From Candidatus Gastranaerophilales bacterium (lineage in GTDB: Bacteria > Cyanobacteriota > Vampirovibrionia > Gastranaerophilales > Gastranaerophilaceae), in the NCBI GenBank assembly GCA_017461425.1, contig JAFTXY010000004.1, positions 1 through 64,000 of the forward strand: 64,000 nt of DNA, written 5' to 3'. Positions 1 to 8,623 of this stretch are shown one piece after another. Position numbers and translations under genes: made by a program. The notes below the pieces were generated by a model. The model was given only the letters and a program-made list of their open reading frames with translations, had not been told where the DNA came from and made no database searches. The number at the start of each line of letters is the position of its first letter. The first letter of the stretch is position 1.

Positions 1-21
1 ATATAAGTTAATACATTAAAG

Positions 22-80
22 AATATAGAGAGTTGATTAAAATCAAAATATGATTTAATCGGCTCTCTATATTTTATTTT
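22..80 (+). terminator. Long intrinsic terminator hairpin
   Basis: A 20-bp inverted repeat pairs 22-41 with 54-73, with two G-U pairs and a 12-nt loop, and is followed by a T-rich run (TTTTATTTT). It lies just ahead of the first gene, so it most likely ends a transcript that enters from the left of the window. Confidence 0.75.
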
Positions 81-100
81 AAAAATGGAGGATTAAAAAA

Positions 101-1060
101 ATGAGCTGGGATGAAAATAAACACCCAAGAGATGATGATGGAAAATTCACTTTTAAGAATGGAGGTGATAATAAAAATAAACAAACCCCTGCTGAAATTC
201 TGTATAAAAATTCAAAAATCAAAAAAGAAGAAGAAATGATAAAGCAAAAAGAAAAATCAAAACTTCTTGATATCCTAGGAAATAAAGCAACACATGCTGA
301 TGTCTTATTTGGAGATGAAAAAAGTTTAAGCAAAAAGATAAAAGAGCTTGGATTAGACGGAAAAATGACAGGAGGTGCAAGTGGAGTTGATAAAAAGCTA
401 AATGACAATGAGGCTTTAACAAAAGGGCTTCAAGCAGGAATTGGTGAAAATTACGGCAAATTGCAACACGGCATAGCCAAAAGCGTCTCAGGAAAAGATA
501 CAGCAGGAATGCTTGATTTAGCCCATGGCGATAAAATGAATGACAAAAGTTACATTAAAGATGCCATAAAATTAAAAAACTTCGATGACCCTGCAGTCGC
601 TTCGGATAAAGAATATTTAAAAGCAAAAGTTTCTAAACAATTCAAAGACTATGATTTTAAAACAGACGATATTAAAGGATATTTTTTTAAAAAAGACTCT
701 GAACCATCAAAAAGAGTATCTGAAAACAAAGATTTTCATCAAATCTTAAAAGATAATAAAGAAACAATTTTAAATGGAAAAGATTTTAGTGGAAGGTTTC
801 CCGCACATTTCCCTAAGGGAGTTTTGGCTAATAGCAATCTTAAAAACGCCATAGGTGCAGCAGATTTTAAACATCCTTATCTTGATAAAGAGGGAAATTT
901 GCACGTTAAAATGTATGACACTTATGATTTTAACAAGAATGCAACAGACGCATTAAATAAAGCAGGTAGAAGAGAAATGGAAAAAGGAAATTTAAAACCA
1001 TATTTTTCAATACATGATATAATTATTCCAAAAGATAAATTAGATGAAATTTGGAAATAA
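101..1060 (+). CDS. Phage/polymorphic-toxin-like protein of unknown function
   Basis: I do not recognise a family over the full 319 residues. The N-terminus (residues 3-16, W-D-E-N-K-H-P-R-D-D-D-G-K-F) resembles the short 'HPRDxDGKF' adaptor often seen at the start or end of phage head-associated and toxin-bearing proteins. The middle is charged and helical (about 30-230). The last 85 residues form a more compact segment with a Y-D-T-Y-D-F motif at 272-277 and a conserved-looking I-P-K-D ending, as in C-terminal toxin domains. There is no signal peptide or membrane segment. TGGAGG lies at 86-91, nine bases before the ATG. A hairpin terminator follows directly. The next gene encodes a small membrane protein that could be a partner or immunity protein; that link is inference. 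Confidence 0.6.
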   Translation: MSWDENKHPRDDDGKFTFKNGGDNKNKQTPAEILYKNSKIKKEEEMIKQKEKSKLLDILGNKATHADVLFGDEKSLSKKIKELGLDGKMTGGASGVDKKLNDNEALTKGLQAGIGENYGKLQHGIAKSVSGKDTAGMLDLAHGDKMNDKSYIKDAIKLKNFDDPAVASDKEYLKAKVSKQFKDYDFKTDDIKGYFFKKDSEPSKRVSENKDFHQILKDNKETILNGKDFSGRFPAHFPKGVLANSNLKNAIGAADFKHPYLDKEGNLHVKMYDTYDFNKNATDALNKAGRREMEKGNLKPYFSIHDIIIPKDKLDEIWK

Positions 1061-1065
1061 AAGGA

Positions 1066-1098
1066 ATTAAGGCTGGAGAAATTCAGCCTTAATATTTA
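1066..1098 (+). terminator. Intrinsic terminator after the first gene
   Basis: A 10-bp stem (ATTAAGGCTG at 1066-1075 with CAGCCTTAAT at 1084-1093) and an 8-nt loop are followed by ATTTAAA. It sits 5 nt after the stop codon of the upstream gene and within 10 nt of the next ATG. Confidence 0.7.
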
Positions 1099-1102
1099 AA
1101 AC

Positions 1103-1687
1103 ATGAATGAAAATTTAAAAGAAAAATTAAATATTTTTACAAGAAGCATTCTTTATATTTTATTAATCAGCGTGTCATTTTCTATAAAAGACGGCTATAC
1201 TGCACTTGGCATCGTTATAGCAGCCAAAACGCTATTAGACATAGTTATTTTTGATATGTTAGGTGCTTTATTTTGTGGTACTAACTGTTCTTTTAGCGAT
1301 AATGCAATTGATACCACAATGTTTCTTTTTATGCTATTTAACCTCATATTCTTCTCATACTTCTACGCAAAAATTTGCGGACTGTATAAAAAACTAAAAA
1401 AATATAACTTTTGGATTAAGAGCTTGGTTTTTCTTTCTGTTTCTTATTTTGCATATTTGATTAATACTTATAACTTAAAAACACTAAAGCCATATGAAAC
1501 AGATTTAAAATTTGACATATGGATTTATATTGCTTCAGTTTTTTTAGCATTTTTATTAAATATTTTCTTTGATTTCCTAACAAAAAAATTTCCAAAACCA
1601 TTTGAAAAAATTGGATATATATGTTCAGTTGATTTCTTTAAAGATATTTTTAAAAAAGTTAAAGGTTTTTTTATCCAAGCAAAATAG
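1103..1687 (+). CDS. Small multi-pass membrane protein, unknown function
   Basis: This 194-residue protein has about five hydrophobic segments (roughly residues 12-28, 34-60, 73-95, 107-122 and 138-158), separated by short lysine-rich loops, and a lysine-rich C-terminal tail. I recognise no family. No Shine-Dalgarno sequence precedes the ATG, which lies only a few bases after the upstream terminator, so the start and expression are uncertain. Its position behind a toxin-like gene makes an immunity role possible but unproven. It is very rich in F, I, L and K, as expected in this AT-rich genome. Confidence 0.6.
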   Translation: MNENLKEKLNIFTRSILYILLISVSFSIKDGYTALGIVIAAKTLLDIVIFDMLGALFCGTNCSFSDNAIDTTMFLFMLFNLIFFSYFYAKICGLYKKLKKYNFWIKSLVFLSVSYFAYLINTYNLKTLKPYETDLKFDIWIYIASVFLAFLLNIFFDFLTKKFPKPFEKIGYICSVDFFKDIFKKVKGFFIQAK

Positions 1688-1800
1688 GTTTATAAATCCA
1701 ATCAAAAAGATGTTTGATGATTCAGTATTTAAAAATTGCAAAAATCTTATTTATTGTATATTATATATACATTGAATTTCTAGAAAAATAAGGAATAAAA

Positions 1801-3651
1801 ATGTCATCTTCTGAACAGAATATCGATATTTCAGATAATATAAATACCCAAGAAACACAAGATGGAGAGAGAAAAAAAATAGAAAACACTAAGCTCAAAG
1901 CAATCATTAGAGCTTTTGTTGCGAATATTGGAATAGCTTTAGTTAAATTTGTTTGTTTTTTGTTTTCTCGAAGTTCTGCGATGTTAGCTGAAGCTATACA
2001 CAGCGGAGTTGATTCATTTAATAGCATTTGTTTATTAGTTGGAATAAAAAGAGGTTCTAAGCCTGCCGATAGTGAACATCCTTTTGGGTATGGTTTAGAG
2101 GCTAATATTTGGGCAATGTTTGCTTCATTATTGATGCTTGGCGGTACATTTGTTGCTTTGTATCATGGTTTTGATAAATTAATTAATGCTCATGGGATTG
2201 ATGAATTATTAAAAAATTATAATTATGTTGCTATTGCTCTTGTTGCAAGTATGTGTTTTGAAGCTTGGGCAGTTGCTAGCGCAACAAATGCTGTGATTGA
2301 AGAAATGCAAATTACAGAGAAAAATCCTATTAAAAAATTCTTTTTATCTTTAAAAAATATTCGAAGAGTGCAATCTCCAACAACAAAATTTGTTTGGTAT
2401 GAAGACACAGCAGCATTTTTAGGTGTATTTATTGCGTTTATCGCTTTGAGTTTATCAAAGTTTGTTATGCCTTTGAAATTTGCGTATATTCCTGATGCGA
2501 TTGCATCAATTATAATTGGTTTAATATTGTTATTTTTAGCTATTTATTTATTAAAAAATAATGTGAGCAGTTTAACAGTTCAATCTGCAGAACCAAGAAC
2601 GGAAGAAATAATCAGAAATGTTGCAAGTACAATTCATGGAATTACTCAAGTTGTTGAGTTAAAGACAATGAATTTGGGAACATCTGGTCTTGTTATAAAT
2701 ATGACAATCGAGGTTGATCCTGAAACTCAGATGAAAGATGCTGATGATATTGCGCAAATGCTTGAGAGAAAAATTAAAAAATATGTTAAAAACATAAATG
2801 ATGTAACAATAGAACTTCAAGCTCATGATCAAGAAGATAATTGGGAAGAAAAATTAGACAAATTAATTCTTGAGGGCGAAAGAATAGGCGCAATTGATAA
2901 CCATGAAGCAAATATGCTTTCAAATTTCTTTTCTTTTGCAAATACAGTTGTAAAAGAAATTATGATTCCAAGAACGGAAATTGTGTTTGCTGATGCTAAT
3001 TCTTCGATATATGAAATAGCGGATATTATCATTAATTCTGGTCACACTAGATTGCCATTATATGAAGATAATGTAGATAATATTTTAGGGGTAATTAACG
3101 CAAAAGACGTTTTAAAAGTTATTAAAAACAATAATGTTGATGAAAGTTTTGAAATTAAATCTTTAGCGAGAGATATTTTAATTGTTCCTGAAAATAAATT
3201 TATCAGTGATTTGTTGTCAGATTTTACTTCTTCAAAAAATCAAATTGCAGCTGTAATTGATGAACATGGTGGAATAGCTGGTATTGTTACAATTGAAGAT
3301 ATTATCGAAGAAATTGTTGGCGAAATTTATGATGAATTTGATAAAATAGAAACACCAGAAGTAGTTAAAATTGATGAAAATACTTTGGATGTTTCATCTA
3401 AAACAAGCATTGATGATTTAAACGAAAGATTTGATCAAGATATCCCAAATGAAGATTTTCAAACAATAGGCGGATATGTTTTTGGATTGTTAGGAAGAGA
3501 ACCTGAATTGGGCGATGTTGTAGAAGATAAAAATATAACATATACAATTTTAGAGCTTGATGGAATTAAAATTACACGTATAAAAATGCAAAAAAATACA
3601 CCATTTATAGATAACGAAGAAAACCAAAATATAGAAATTCAAGGGGAATAA
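1801..3651 (+). CDS. Cation diffusion facilitator fused to CBS-pair/CorC-HlyC cytosolic domain
   Basis: This 616-residue protein is predicted to be an inner-membrane metal exporter with a large regulatory tail. Residues about 35-260 form a CDF transporter: H67 and D71 in the second helix (HSGVD), H-P-F-G-Y-G at 93-98, and E201-D202 in the fifth helix, the variant seen in SLC30A9/ZnT9-like members rather than the HxxxD of YiiP. A CDF C-terminal domain follows (about 263-340). Residues 385-510 then show a CBS pair with the CorC/HlyC signature (M-I-P-R-T near 388-392, I-D-E-H-G-G at 487-492, and an I-V-G-E-I ending), and 520-600 match the transporter-associated CorC_HlyC domain. The DUF21/CNNM membrane domain that normally carries this tail is absent. 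AAGGA precedes the ATG. Only one base separates it from gpsA. Confidence 0.9.
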   Translation: MSSSEQNIDISDNINTQETQDGERKKIENTKLKAIIRAFVANIGIALVKFVCFLFSRSSAMLAEAIHSGVDSFNSICLLVGIKRGSKPADSEHPFGYGLEANIWAMFASLLMLGGTFVALYHGFDKLINAHGIDELLKNYNYVAIALVASMCFEAWAVASATNAVIEEMQITEKNPIKKFFLSLKNIRRVQSPTTKFVWYEDTAAFLGVFIAFIALSLSKFVMPLKFAYIPDAIASIIIGLILLFLAIYLLKNNVSSLTVQSAEPRTEEIIRNVASTIHGITQVVELKTMNLGTSGLVINMTIEVDPETQMKDADDIAQMLERKIKKYVKNINDVTIELQAHDQEDNWEEKLDKLILEGERIGAIDNHEANMLSNFFSFANTVVKEIMIPRTEIVFADANSSIYEIADIIINSGHTRLPLYEDNVDNILGVINAKDVLKVIKNNNVDESFEIKSLARDILIVPENKFISDLLSDFTSSKNQIAAVIDEHGGIAGIVTIEDIIEEIVGEIYDEFDKIETPEVVKIDENTLDVSSKTSIDDLNERFDQDIPNEDFQTIGGYVFGLLGREPELGDVVEDKNITYTILELDGIKITRIKMQKNTPFIDNEENQNIEIQGE

Positions 3652-3652
3652 A

Positions 3653-4645
3653 ATGAAATTAACAGTATTAGGTCCTGGTTGTTGGGGTTTAACAATAGCA
3701 AAATTATTAAATAATAATTTTGATGAAATATGCGTTTGGGGCAGAGAACAAGATTTAACTCCAAGCTTAGTAAATGAAAAAAGACTTGAAAAACCTCTTG
3801 AAATTCAATTAGATAAGAAAGTTGAAATAACTTCCGATTTAGCATATACACTAAAAGGTGCTGAAATTATTTTACTTGTTGTTTCAACATCTGGTATAAG
3901 ACCAGTTTGTGAACAAATTAAAAAAATTGGCTTAGAAAAAAATCAAATTTTGGTTAATTTGGCAAAAGGTATCGAAATCCCTTCTCTAAAAAGAATGTCA
4001 GAAGTAATTTTAGAAATTTTACCTGATTGCAATTTTGCTGTTTTATCTGGCCCAACCTTGGCAAGAGAAATCATTGATGGTTGTCCTACATTGGCAACTA
4101 TTGCTTCATATGATATGGAAGTTGCATCACGTGCCCAAAAACTTCTTAATGTAACATCGTTATTCCGTTTGTATACAAATTCAGATGTAATCGGGGTTGA
4201 ATTAGGCGGAAGTTTGAAAAACGTTATCGCTATCGCATCTGGCTTTGCTGCTTCAATGGGTTTAGGAGATAATTTAAGAGGTTCATTATTAACTCGTGGC
4301 ATGGCAGAAATGGTCAGAGTTGGCGTAGCGCTTGGTGCTAAACCTCAAACATTGTATGGCTTATCTGGCATGGGCGATTTAATTGCTACTGCTTCAAGCC
4401 CACACTCTAGAAACTACACGGTCGGTTCTTTAATTGCTCAAGGTAAAAAAATTGATGATATTTTGGAACATTTAGGTTCTGTTGCTGAGGGGGTTAAAAC
4501 TTCAAAAGCATTATGTGAATTAGCAAAAAAATTAAATATTGAAGTGCCTGTATCAAATGCTATTTATGAAGCAGTTTATACGGATATTACACCTAAAGAA
4601 ATATTAGATAAATTAATGAATAGAAAATTAAAGGTGGAAGATTAA
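3653..4645 (+). CDS. gpsA: NAD(P)-dependent glycerol-3-phosphate dehydrogenase
   Basis: It reduces dihydroxyacetone phosphate to sn-glycerol 3-phosphate, the backbone for phospholipids, in the cytosol. The 330-residue length is normal. The N-terminal Rossmann motif reads G-P-G-C-W-G (7-12); the family signature L-S-G-P-T-L-A-R-E follows near 140, and the catalytic G-S-L-K-N-V and N-Y-T-V-G-S segments are present near 180 and 255. A GGGGA Shine-Dalgarno sits at the end of the preceding transporter gene. The stop codon overlaps the next ATG by one base, so the three genes from 1801 are probably one operon. The product feeds plsY, which lies 47 kb downstream. Confidence 0.95.
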   Translation: MKLTVLGPGCWGLTIAKLLNNNFDEICVWGREQDLTPSLVNEKRLEKPLEIQLDKKVEITSDLAYTLKGAEIILLVVSTSGIRPVCEQIKKIGLEKNQILVNLAKGIEIPSLKRMSEVILEILPDCNFAVLSGPTLAREIIDGCPTLATIASYDMEVASRAQKLLNVTSLFRLYTNSDVIGVELGGSLKNVIAIASGFAASMGLGDNLRGSLLTRGMAEMVRVGVALGAKPQTLYGLSGMGDLIATASSPHSRNYTVGSLIAQGKKIDDILEHLGSVAEGVKTSKALCELAKKLNIEVPVSNAIYEAVYTDITPKEILDKLMNRKLKVED

Positions 4646-5082
4646 TGAAAAAAGTTTTATTTTTAATTTTTGCTTTGTTCTTTGTTTCAAATTCTGTTTT
4701 TGCTGCATATGAATTTGAAATTAAAGATAGAAAAATAACTTATCAGGAAGATGAATTAAAGTTCTATGAAAATGATGAATTATTAACTCCTGAAAAAGTC
4801 AATCTTTTATTTCCAGAATACCAATTATTATTAATTTCAGATTTTGATAAAAATAAAAAATATACATATAAAAATTCTTTATTTAAATCAAAAAATATTT
4901 TATTAGTAAATGATACAAATAGAACATTTCATAAATTTTTTATATATCCAGAAAGCTCTAGAAATCAATTAAATAAAGAAGATAAAAAATGTTTAATTAA
5001 ATCATTAATTACAATTTATGGTAAGAAAAATGTTCGTTTAAAACATGAAGGTGGCGATGAATTTGAAATTGTTGTAAAATAA
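4645..5082 (+). CDS. Small secreted protein, unknown function
   Basis: This 145-residue protein begins with a clear Sec signal peptide (M-K-K, a hydrophobic core, then V-F-A-A-Y with cleavage near residue 20). The mature part is polar, lysine-rich and probably beta-rich, with no motif I recognise. Its ATG shares one base with the gpsA stop codon, so it is translationally coupled to that gene. It is probably periplasmic. Confidence 0.8.
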   Translation: MKKVLFLIFALFFVSNSVFAAYEFEIKDRKITYQEDELKFYENDELLTPEKVNLLFPEYQLLLISDFDKNKKYTYKNSLFKSKNILLVNDTNRTFHKFFIYPESSRNQLNKEDKKCLIKSLITIYGKKNVRLKHEGGDEFEIVVK

Positions 5083-5149
5083 TTTTTAAATTTTAGCAAT
5101 ATTTTTTCATAAATTGTTTTATATAAATAGTAGTGTGTAAAGGTGAAAT

Positions 5150-5416
5150 ATGTCTTCTAGTTTTTCAATTCCATCAGGACCATCAGTAGTTAGAACATTA
5201 GCAAAGCAAAGAGCTAGACAAGAGTATAGCGATGCACAAATGGCAGCTTTAAATAACTCTAGGGCTCAAAGAGCAATGTTGCATGATCCTATGTATAGAA
5301 ATGATTTAAATGCTGCGTATGAGCAAGAATGTATGTTAGATTCAGCTCAATGTATGAATGAAGCAGAATTGATGGCTATAAGCGCAGAATTAAATGCGCT
5401 AAATTATATGGCATAA
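5150..5416 (+). CDS. Small Ala/Met/Gln-rich soluble protein, unknown function
   Basis: This 88-residue protein has no signal peptide. After a Ser/Pro-rich start it is helical and rich in A, M, N and Q (about residues 20-88). AAAGGTG lies 6-12 bases before the ATG, and an intrinsic terminator follows the stop, so the gene looks complete. No family is recognised. Confidence 0.7.
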   Translation: MSSSFSIPSGPSVVRTLAKQRARQEYSDAQMAALNNSRAQRAMLHDPMYRNDLNAAYEQECMLDSAQCMNEAELMAISAELNALNYMA

Positions 5417-5436
5417 CAGAGCTTAAAGAATTGCAA

Positions 5437-5459
5437 AAAACCGGCTTAAAGCCGGTTTT
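5437..5459. terminator. Bidirectional intrinsic terminator
   Basis: AAAACCGGC (5437-5445) pairs with GCCGGTTTT (5451-5459) around a TTAAA loop, with A and T tracts on both sides. It serves the small gene on the left and hisS on the other strand, whose stop codon lies at its edge. Confidence 0.85.
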
Positions 5460-6693
5460 AAATTAGATTTTCAAATTTTTCAATTTTTGTTTGTTCACCT
5501 GTTTCAAGATTTTTTATACTATAAAAACCTTGATTTATTTCATCTTCACCTAAAATTATTGCATTTTTTGCAATTTTTGATGCTTTTTCTAATTGTTTTG
5601 CAAATTTTCTTGCTTGCATATCAAATTCAACTTTTTTATTTTGTTGTCTTAATTTTTGAGCAAGCTTTATTGCTTCTTTTGTGTTTGTTGAAACAATAAA
5701 ATAATCTAATTTTGGTGCTTCTTGTTTTTCAACAAGGGTAAATAATCGCTCAACTCCCATTGCAAATCCAACAGCAGGAGTTGATGCTCCACCAAGCATT
5801 TCAACCAAACCATCATATCTTCCTCCGCCACAAACAGCGCTTTGAGAGCCAAGAGCAGATGATTTAATTTCAAAAACGGTTCTATTGTAATAATCCAACC
5901 CTCTAACAAGGAGTTTATTTCTTTGATATTTAATTCCTAAGTCGTCTAGATATTTCGTTAAAGTATCAAAATGGTCTTTGCATTCATCACAAATGTAATC
6001 ATTTAAAATAACATTTTTAACTTCTTTTATTTCAAATATTTTTTGGCAATCTTCATTTTTGCAATCTAAAATACGCAAAGGATTTTTTTCATAACGCATT
6101 TTGCAATCATCACATAGATTTTCTAAATGTGGTTTTAAAATTTCTTTTATTGAATTTCTATAATCATTTTTACATTTAGGACAACCAAGAGTGTTTAATT
6201 CTACCTCCAAATTATCCAAACCAACAGATTTTAAAAATTCAACAGCAGACATTATTACTTCAGCATCTGCGCTTGGTTCTTTTATGCCAAACATTTCGAC
6301 ACCAACTTGATGAAATTGTCTTTGTCTACCTGCTTGTGGTCTTTCATATCTAAACATTGGTCCAAAGTACCAAAATTTTTGCGGAGGACTTTGGCGTACA
6401 ATATTATGTTCAATAAATGCCCTAACAACTCCTGCTGTGTTTTCAGGACGAAGAGTTATTGAGGTTGCATTTTTTTCTATTCCGCCAACTTGGAATGTGT
6501 ACATTTCTTTGTTTACGATATCTGTTGAATCGCCAACTCCTCTGGCAAATAGTTCTGTTGCTTCAAAAATTGGGGTTTTGATTTCTTGAAAACCTGCATT
6601 TTGAAAAACATTTTGAGCATTGTTTAAAATCCATTGCCAAGTATAGCTTTCTTCACCAAATATATCTTTTGTTCCACGTTGAGCTTTAATCAT
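5458..6693 (-). CDS. hisS: Histidyl-tRNA synthetase
   Basis: This class II synthetase charges tRNA-His. The first catalytic residues read K-A-Q-R-G-T-K-D-I. Motif 2 (F-R-Y-E-R-P-Q-A-G-R) is near residue 110. A Cys-rich insertion (CPKC, CDDC, CDEC) lies in the middle, as in many bacterial HisRS. The histidine A motif (G-L-D-Y-Y) and motif 3 region (C-G-G-G-R-Y-D-G-L) come before the anticodon-binding domain at the C-terminus. I place the start at 6693, where AAGGA precedes the ATG; an upstream in-frame ATG at 6735 would add 14 residues without a ribosome binding site. The protein is then 411 residues, typical for the family. Confidence 0.95.
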   Translation of the reverse strand: MIKAQRGTKDIFGEESYTWQWILNNAQNVFQNAGFQEIKTPIFEATELFARGVGDSTDIVNKEMYTFQVGGIEKNATSITLRPENTAGVVRAFIEHNIVRQSPPQKFWYFGPMFRYERPQAGRQRQFHQVGVEMFGIKEPSADAEVIMSAVEFLKSVGLDNLEVELNTLGCPKCKNDYRNSIKEILKPHLENLCDDCKMRYEKNPLRILDCKNEDCQKIFEIKEVKNVILNDYICDECKDHFDTLTKYLDDLGIKYQRNKLLVRGLDYYNRTVFEIKSSALGSQSAVCGGGRYDGLVEMLGGASTPAVGFAMGVERLFTLVEKQEAPKLDYFIVSTNTKEAIKLAQKLRQQNKKVEFDMQARKFAKQLEKASKIAKNAIILGEDEINQGFYSIKNLETGEQTKIEKFENLI

Positions 6694-6744
6694 TTTATTT
6701 TCCTTATTAATATAAAGATATTTTACTATAAACATAGCTATTAA

Positions 6745-6781
6745 TAGACGTTAATTTTATATTCATGGTATTTTTATTTTA
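6745..6781 (+). promoter_or_regulatory. Predicted leaderless promoter of ribE
   Basis: An extended -10 box (TGG then TATTTT at 6769-6774) has a plausible -35 (TAGACG, 6745-6750) 18 nt upstream. The ATG of ribE begins exactly 6 nt after the -10 box, where transcription should start, and there is no Shine-Dalgarno. No room exists for an FMN riboswitch. Confidence 0.5.
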
Positions 6782-7401
6782 TGTTCACGGGTCTTGTAGA
6801 AAAAATATCAAAAGTTGAAAACATAATTATCAATTCATCTGGTGCGAAAATTTCTTTTATGGCTGATTTTGATAATGTTAAATTAGGTGATTCTATTGCG
6901 GTTAATGGAGTTTGTTTAACCATAGTTGAAATTAAAAATAATTTATTTTCTGCAGATGTCATGAAAGAGACTCTTAAATTAACAAATTTGTCTTTATTAA
7001 AAAAGGGTGACTTTGTTAATTTAGAGCGTGCAATGAAATTATCAGATAGGCTTGATGGGCATATTGTTTCAGGGCATATTGATACAATTGCAAAAATACA
7101 TTCAATTCAAAATGATGGTTTTTCAAAAAAAGTTGTCATTAAATGTGATTCTGAACTAATTATCAAAAAGGGTTCTATTGCAATAAATGGAATAAGTTTA
7201 ACTGTTTCTGATGTTTTTGAAGATGGATTTGAAGTGTCTTTAATTCCTGCAACTATTGAAAAAACAAATCTGTCTAATATAAAAATTGGTGATATAGTTA
7301 ATATTGAGTATGATTTATTTGCGAAATATATTTATAAATTTACTCACAAAGAAAAAAAATCAAAAATAACCTTAGAATTTCTTAAAGAAAATGGATTTTA
7401 A
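6781..7401 (+). CDS. ribE: Riboflavin synthase, alpha chain
   Basis: It dismutates two 6,7-dimethyl-8-ribityllumazine molecules to riboflavin. The protein has two lumazine-binding repeats. The first starts M-F-T-G-L-V-E and contains [10 protein letters not shown]; the second contains G-H-I-V-S-G-H-I-D and [10 protein letters not shown]. At 206 residues it is of normal size. ribBA begins 2 bases after the stop, so the two are co-transcribed. The upstream -10 box is directly against the ATG, suggesting a leaderless message. The other riboflavin genes (ribD, ribH) are not in the window. Confidence 0.95.
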   Translation: MFTGLVEKISKVENIIINSSGAKISFMADFDNVKLGDSIAVNGVCLTIVEIKNNLFSADVMKETLKLTNLSLLKKGDFVNLERAMKLSDRLDGHIVSGHIDTIAKIHSIQNDGFSKKVVIKCDSELIIKKGSIAINGISLTVSDVFEDGFEVSLIPATIEKTNLSNIKIGDIVNIEYDLFAKYIYKFTHKEKKSKITLEFLKENGF

Positions 7402-7403
7402 AA

Positions 7404-8612
7404 ATGGAAAAAATGTTTAATACAATTGAAGATGCATTAATTGATTATGCAAATGGCAAAATTATAATTGTTGTTGATGATGAAAATCGTGAAAACGAAG
7501 GTGATATGATATGCAATGCAAAGTTTTCTACTCCTGAAAATATAAATTATATGGCGCAAAATGCAAGAGGATTGATTTGCGTAGCAATTGACAAAAAAAT
7601 TGCTCAAAAAATGCAATTAAATCAAATGGTAGAACAAAATACAGAAAGTATGAAAACTGCTTTTACTGTTTCAATTGATGCTGATGAAAAATTTGGTGTT
7701 ACAACAGGAATTTCTGCATATGATAGAGCAAAAACAATTGAAGTATTAATTGATTCAAATTCAAAACCATCAGATTTAAGACGCCCTGGACATTTATTTC
7801 CTTGTGTTGCAAGAGAGGGCGGGGTTTTAGAACGTATTGGACATACAGAAGCTGTTGTTGATTTTGCAAAATTAACAGGTTTGCCACAAGCAGGCACAAT
7901 GTGCGAAATTATGATGCCAGATGGAAATATGGCAAGAAGAGATTATATTTTAGAGTTTGCAAGAAAAAATAATATAAAAGTTGTTACTGTTGCAGATTTG
8001 GTTAAATATCGAATTGCAAGAGAATCAATTATTAAAATGGAAGCAAGTGCTAATTTACCAACTCAATTTGGCGAATTTAAAATTTATGGATATAGAAATA
8101 TATTGAATAATGCTGAATATGTAGCATTAGTTAAAGATGATAATTCAAATAAAATTCCAATGGTTAGAGTGCATTCAGAATGTCTGACGGGAGATATTTT
8201 TCATAGTTTAAGATGTGATTGTAATTATCAATTGCAAAGTGCTCTTAAAATGATAAATGATTATCAAAAAGGTGCATTAGTTTATATGCGTGGCCATGAG
8301 GGTAGAGGAATTGGTTTAATTAATAAAATTAAAGCTTATGCTCTACAAGATGAAGGACAAGATACAGTTCAAGCAAATGTTTCATTGGGTTTTGCTCCGG
8401 ATTTAAGAGATTATGGAATTGGCGCTCAAATTTTAAGACATTTGGGATATTTTAAATTTAATTTATTAACAAATAATCCTACAAAAATAATTGGACTAGA
8501 GGGTTATGGGCTTGAAATTAATGAAAGAATACCAATTGAGCCAATAATCAATGAATACAATGAAAAATATATAAAAACAAAAATTGAAAAAATGCATCAT
8601 TTGATTAAATAA
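7404..8612 (+). CDS. ribBA: Bifunctional DHBP synthase / GTP cyclohydrolase II
   Basis: This 402-residue fusion supplies both precursors of riboflavin. The DHBP synthase part (about 1-205) carries the acidic active-site loop [11 protein letters not shown] (25-35) and the R-P-G-H-L-F-P segment. The cyclohydrolase II part (about 210-402) carries the zinc cysteines in [14 protein letters not shown] and the [10 protein letters not shown] loop. Both active sites look intact. It follows ribE with a 2-nt gap; the next gene starts 12 nt later and may be in the same transcript. Confidence 0.95.
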   Translation: MEKMFNTIEDALIDYANGKIIIVVDDENRENEGDMICNAKFSTPENINYMAQNARGLICVAIDKKIAQKMQLNQMVEQNTESMKTAFTVSIDADEKFGVTTGISAYDRAKTIEVLIDSNSKPSDLRRPGHLFPCVAREGGVLERIGHTEAVVDFAKLTGLPQAGTMCEIMMPDGNMARRDYILEFARKNNIKVVTVADLVKYRIARESIIKMEASANLPTQFGEFKIYGYRNILNNAEYVALVKDDNSNKIPMVRVHSECLTGDIFHSLRCDCNYQLQSALKMINDYQKGALVYMRGHEGRGIGLINKIKAYALQDEGQDTVQANVSLGFAPDLRDYGIGAQILRHLGYFKFNLLTNNPTKIIGLEGYGLEINERIPIEPIINEYNEKYIKTKIEKMHHLIK

Positions 8613-8623
8613 AGGATAAATTA

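Noticed and set aside
1801-3651. Assembly chimera between a CDF gene and a CorC gene
   Set aside because: The frame is continuous, composition does not change, and a complete CDF C-terminal domain joins to the CBS region by a natural linker. Read mapping could still test this.
5487-5699. Leu/Phe-rich plus-strand ORF inside hisS
   Set aside because: The hydrophobic composition is produced by the antisense of Lys/Glu-rich codons in hisS; no Shine-Dalgarno.
6736-6780. FMN riboswitch ahead of ribE-ribBA
   Set aside because: Only about 45 nt without conserved FMN-element stems precede ribE, and the promoter lies directly at the ATG.
7622-7899. Minus-strand ORFs inside ribBA
   Set aside because: They are shadows of a well-conserved gene in two antisense frames, without start signals.
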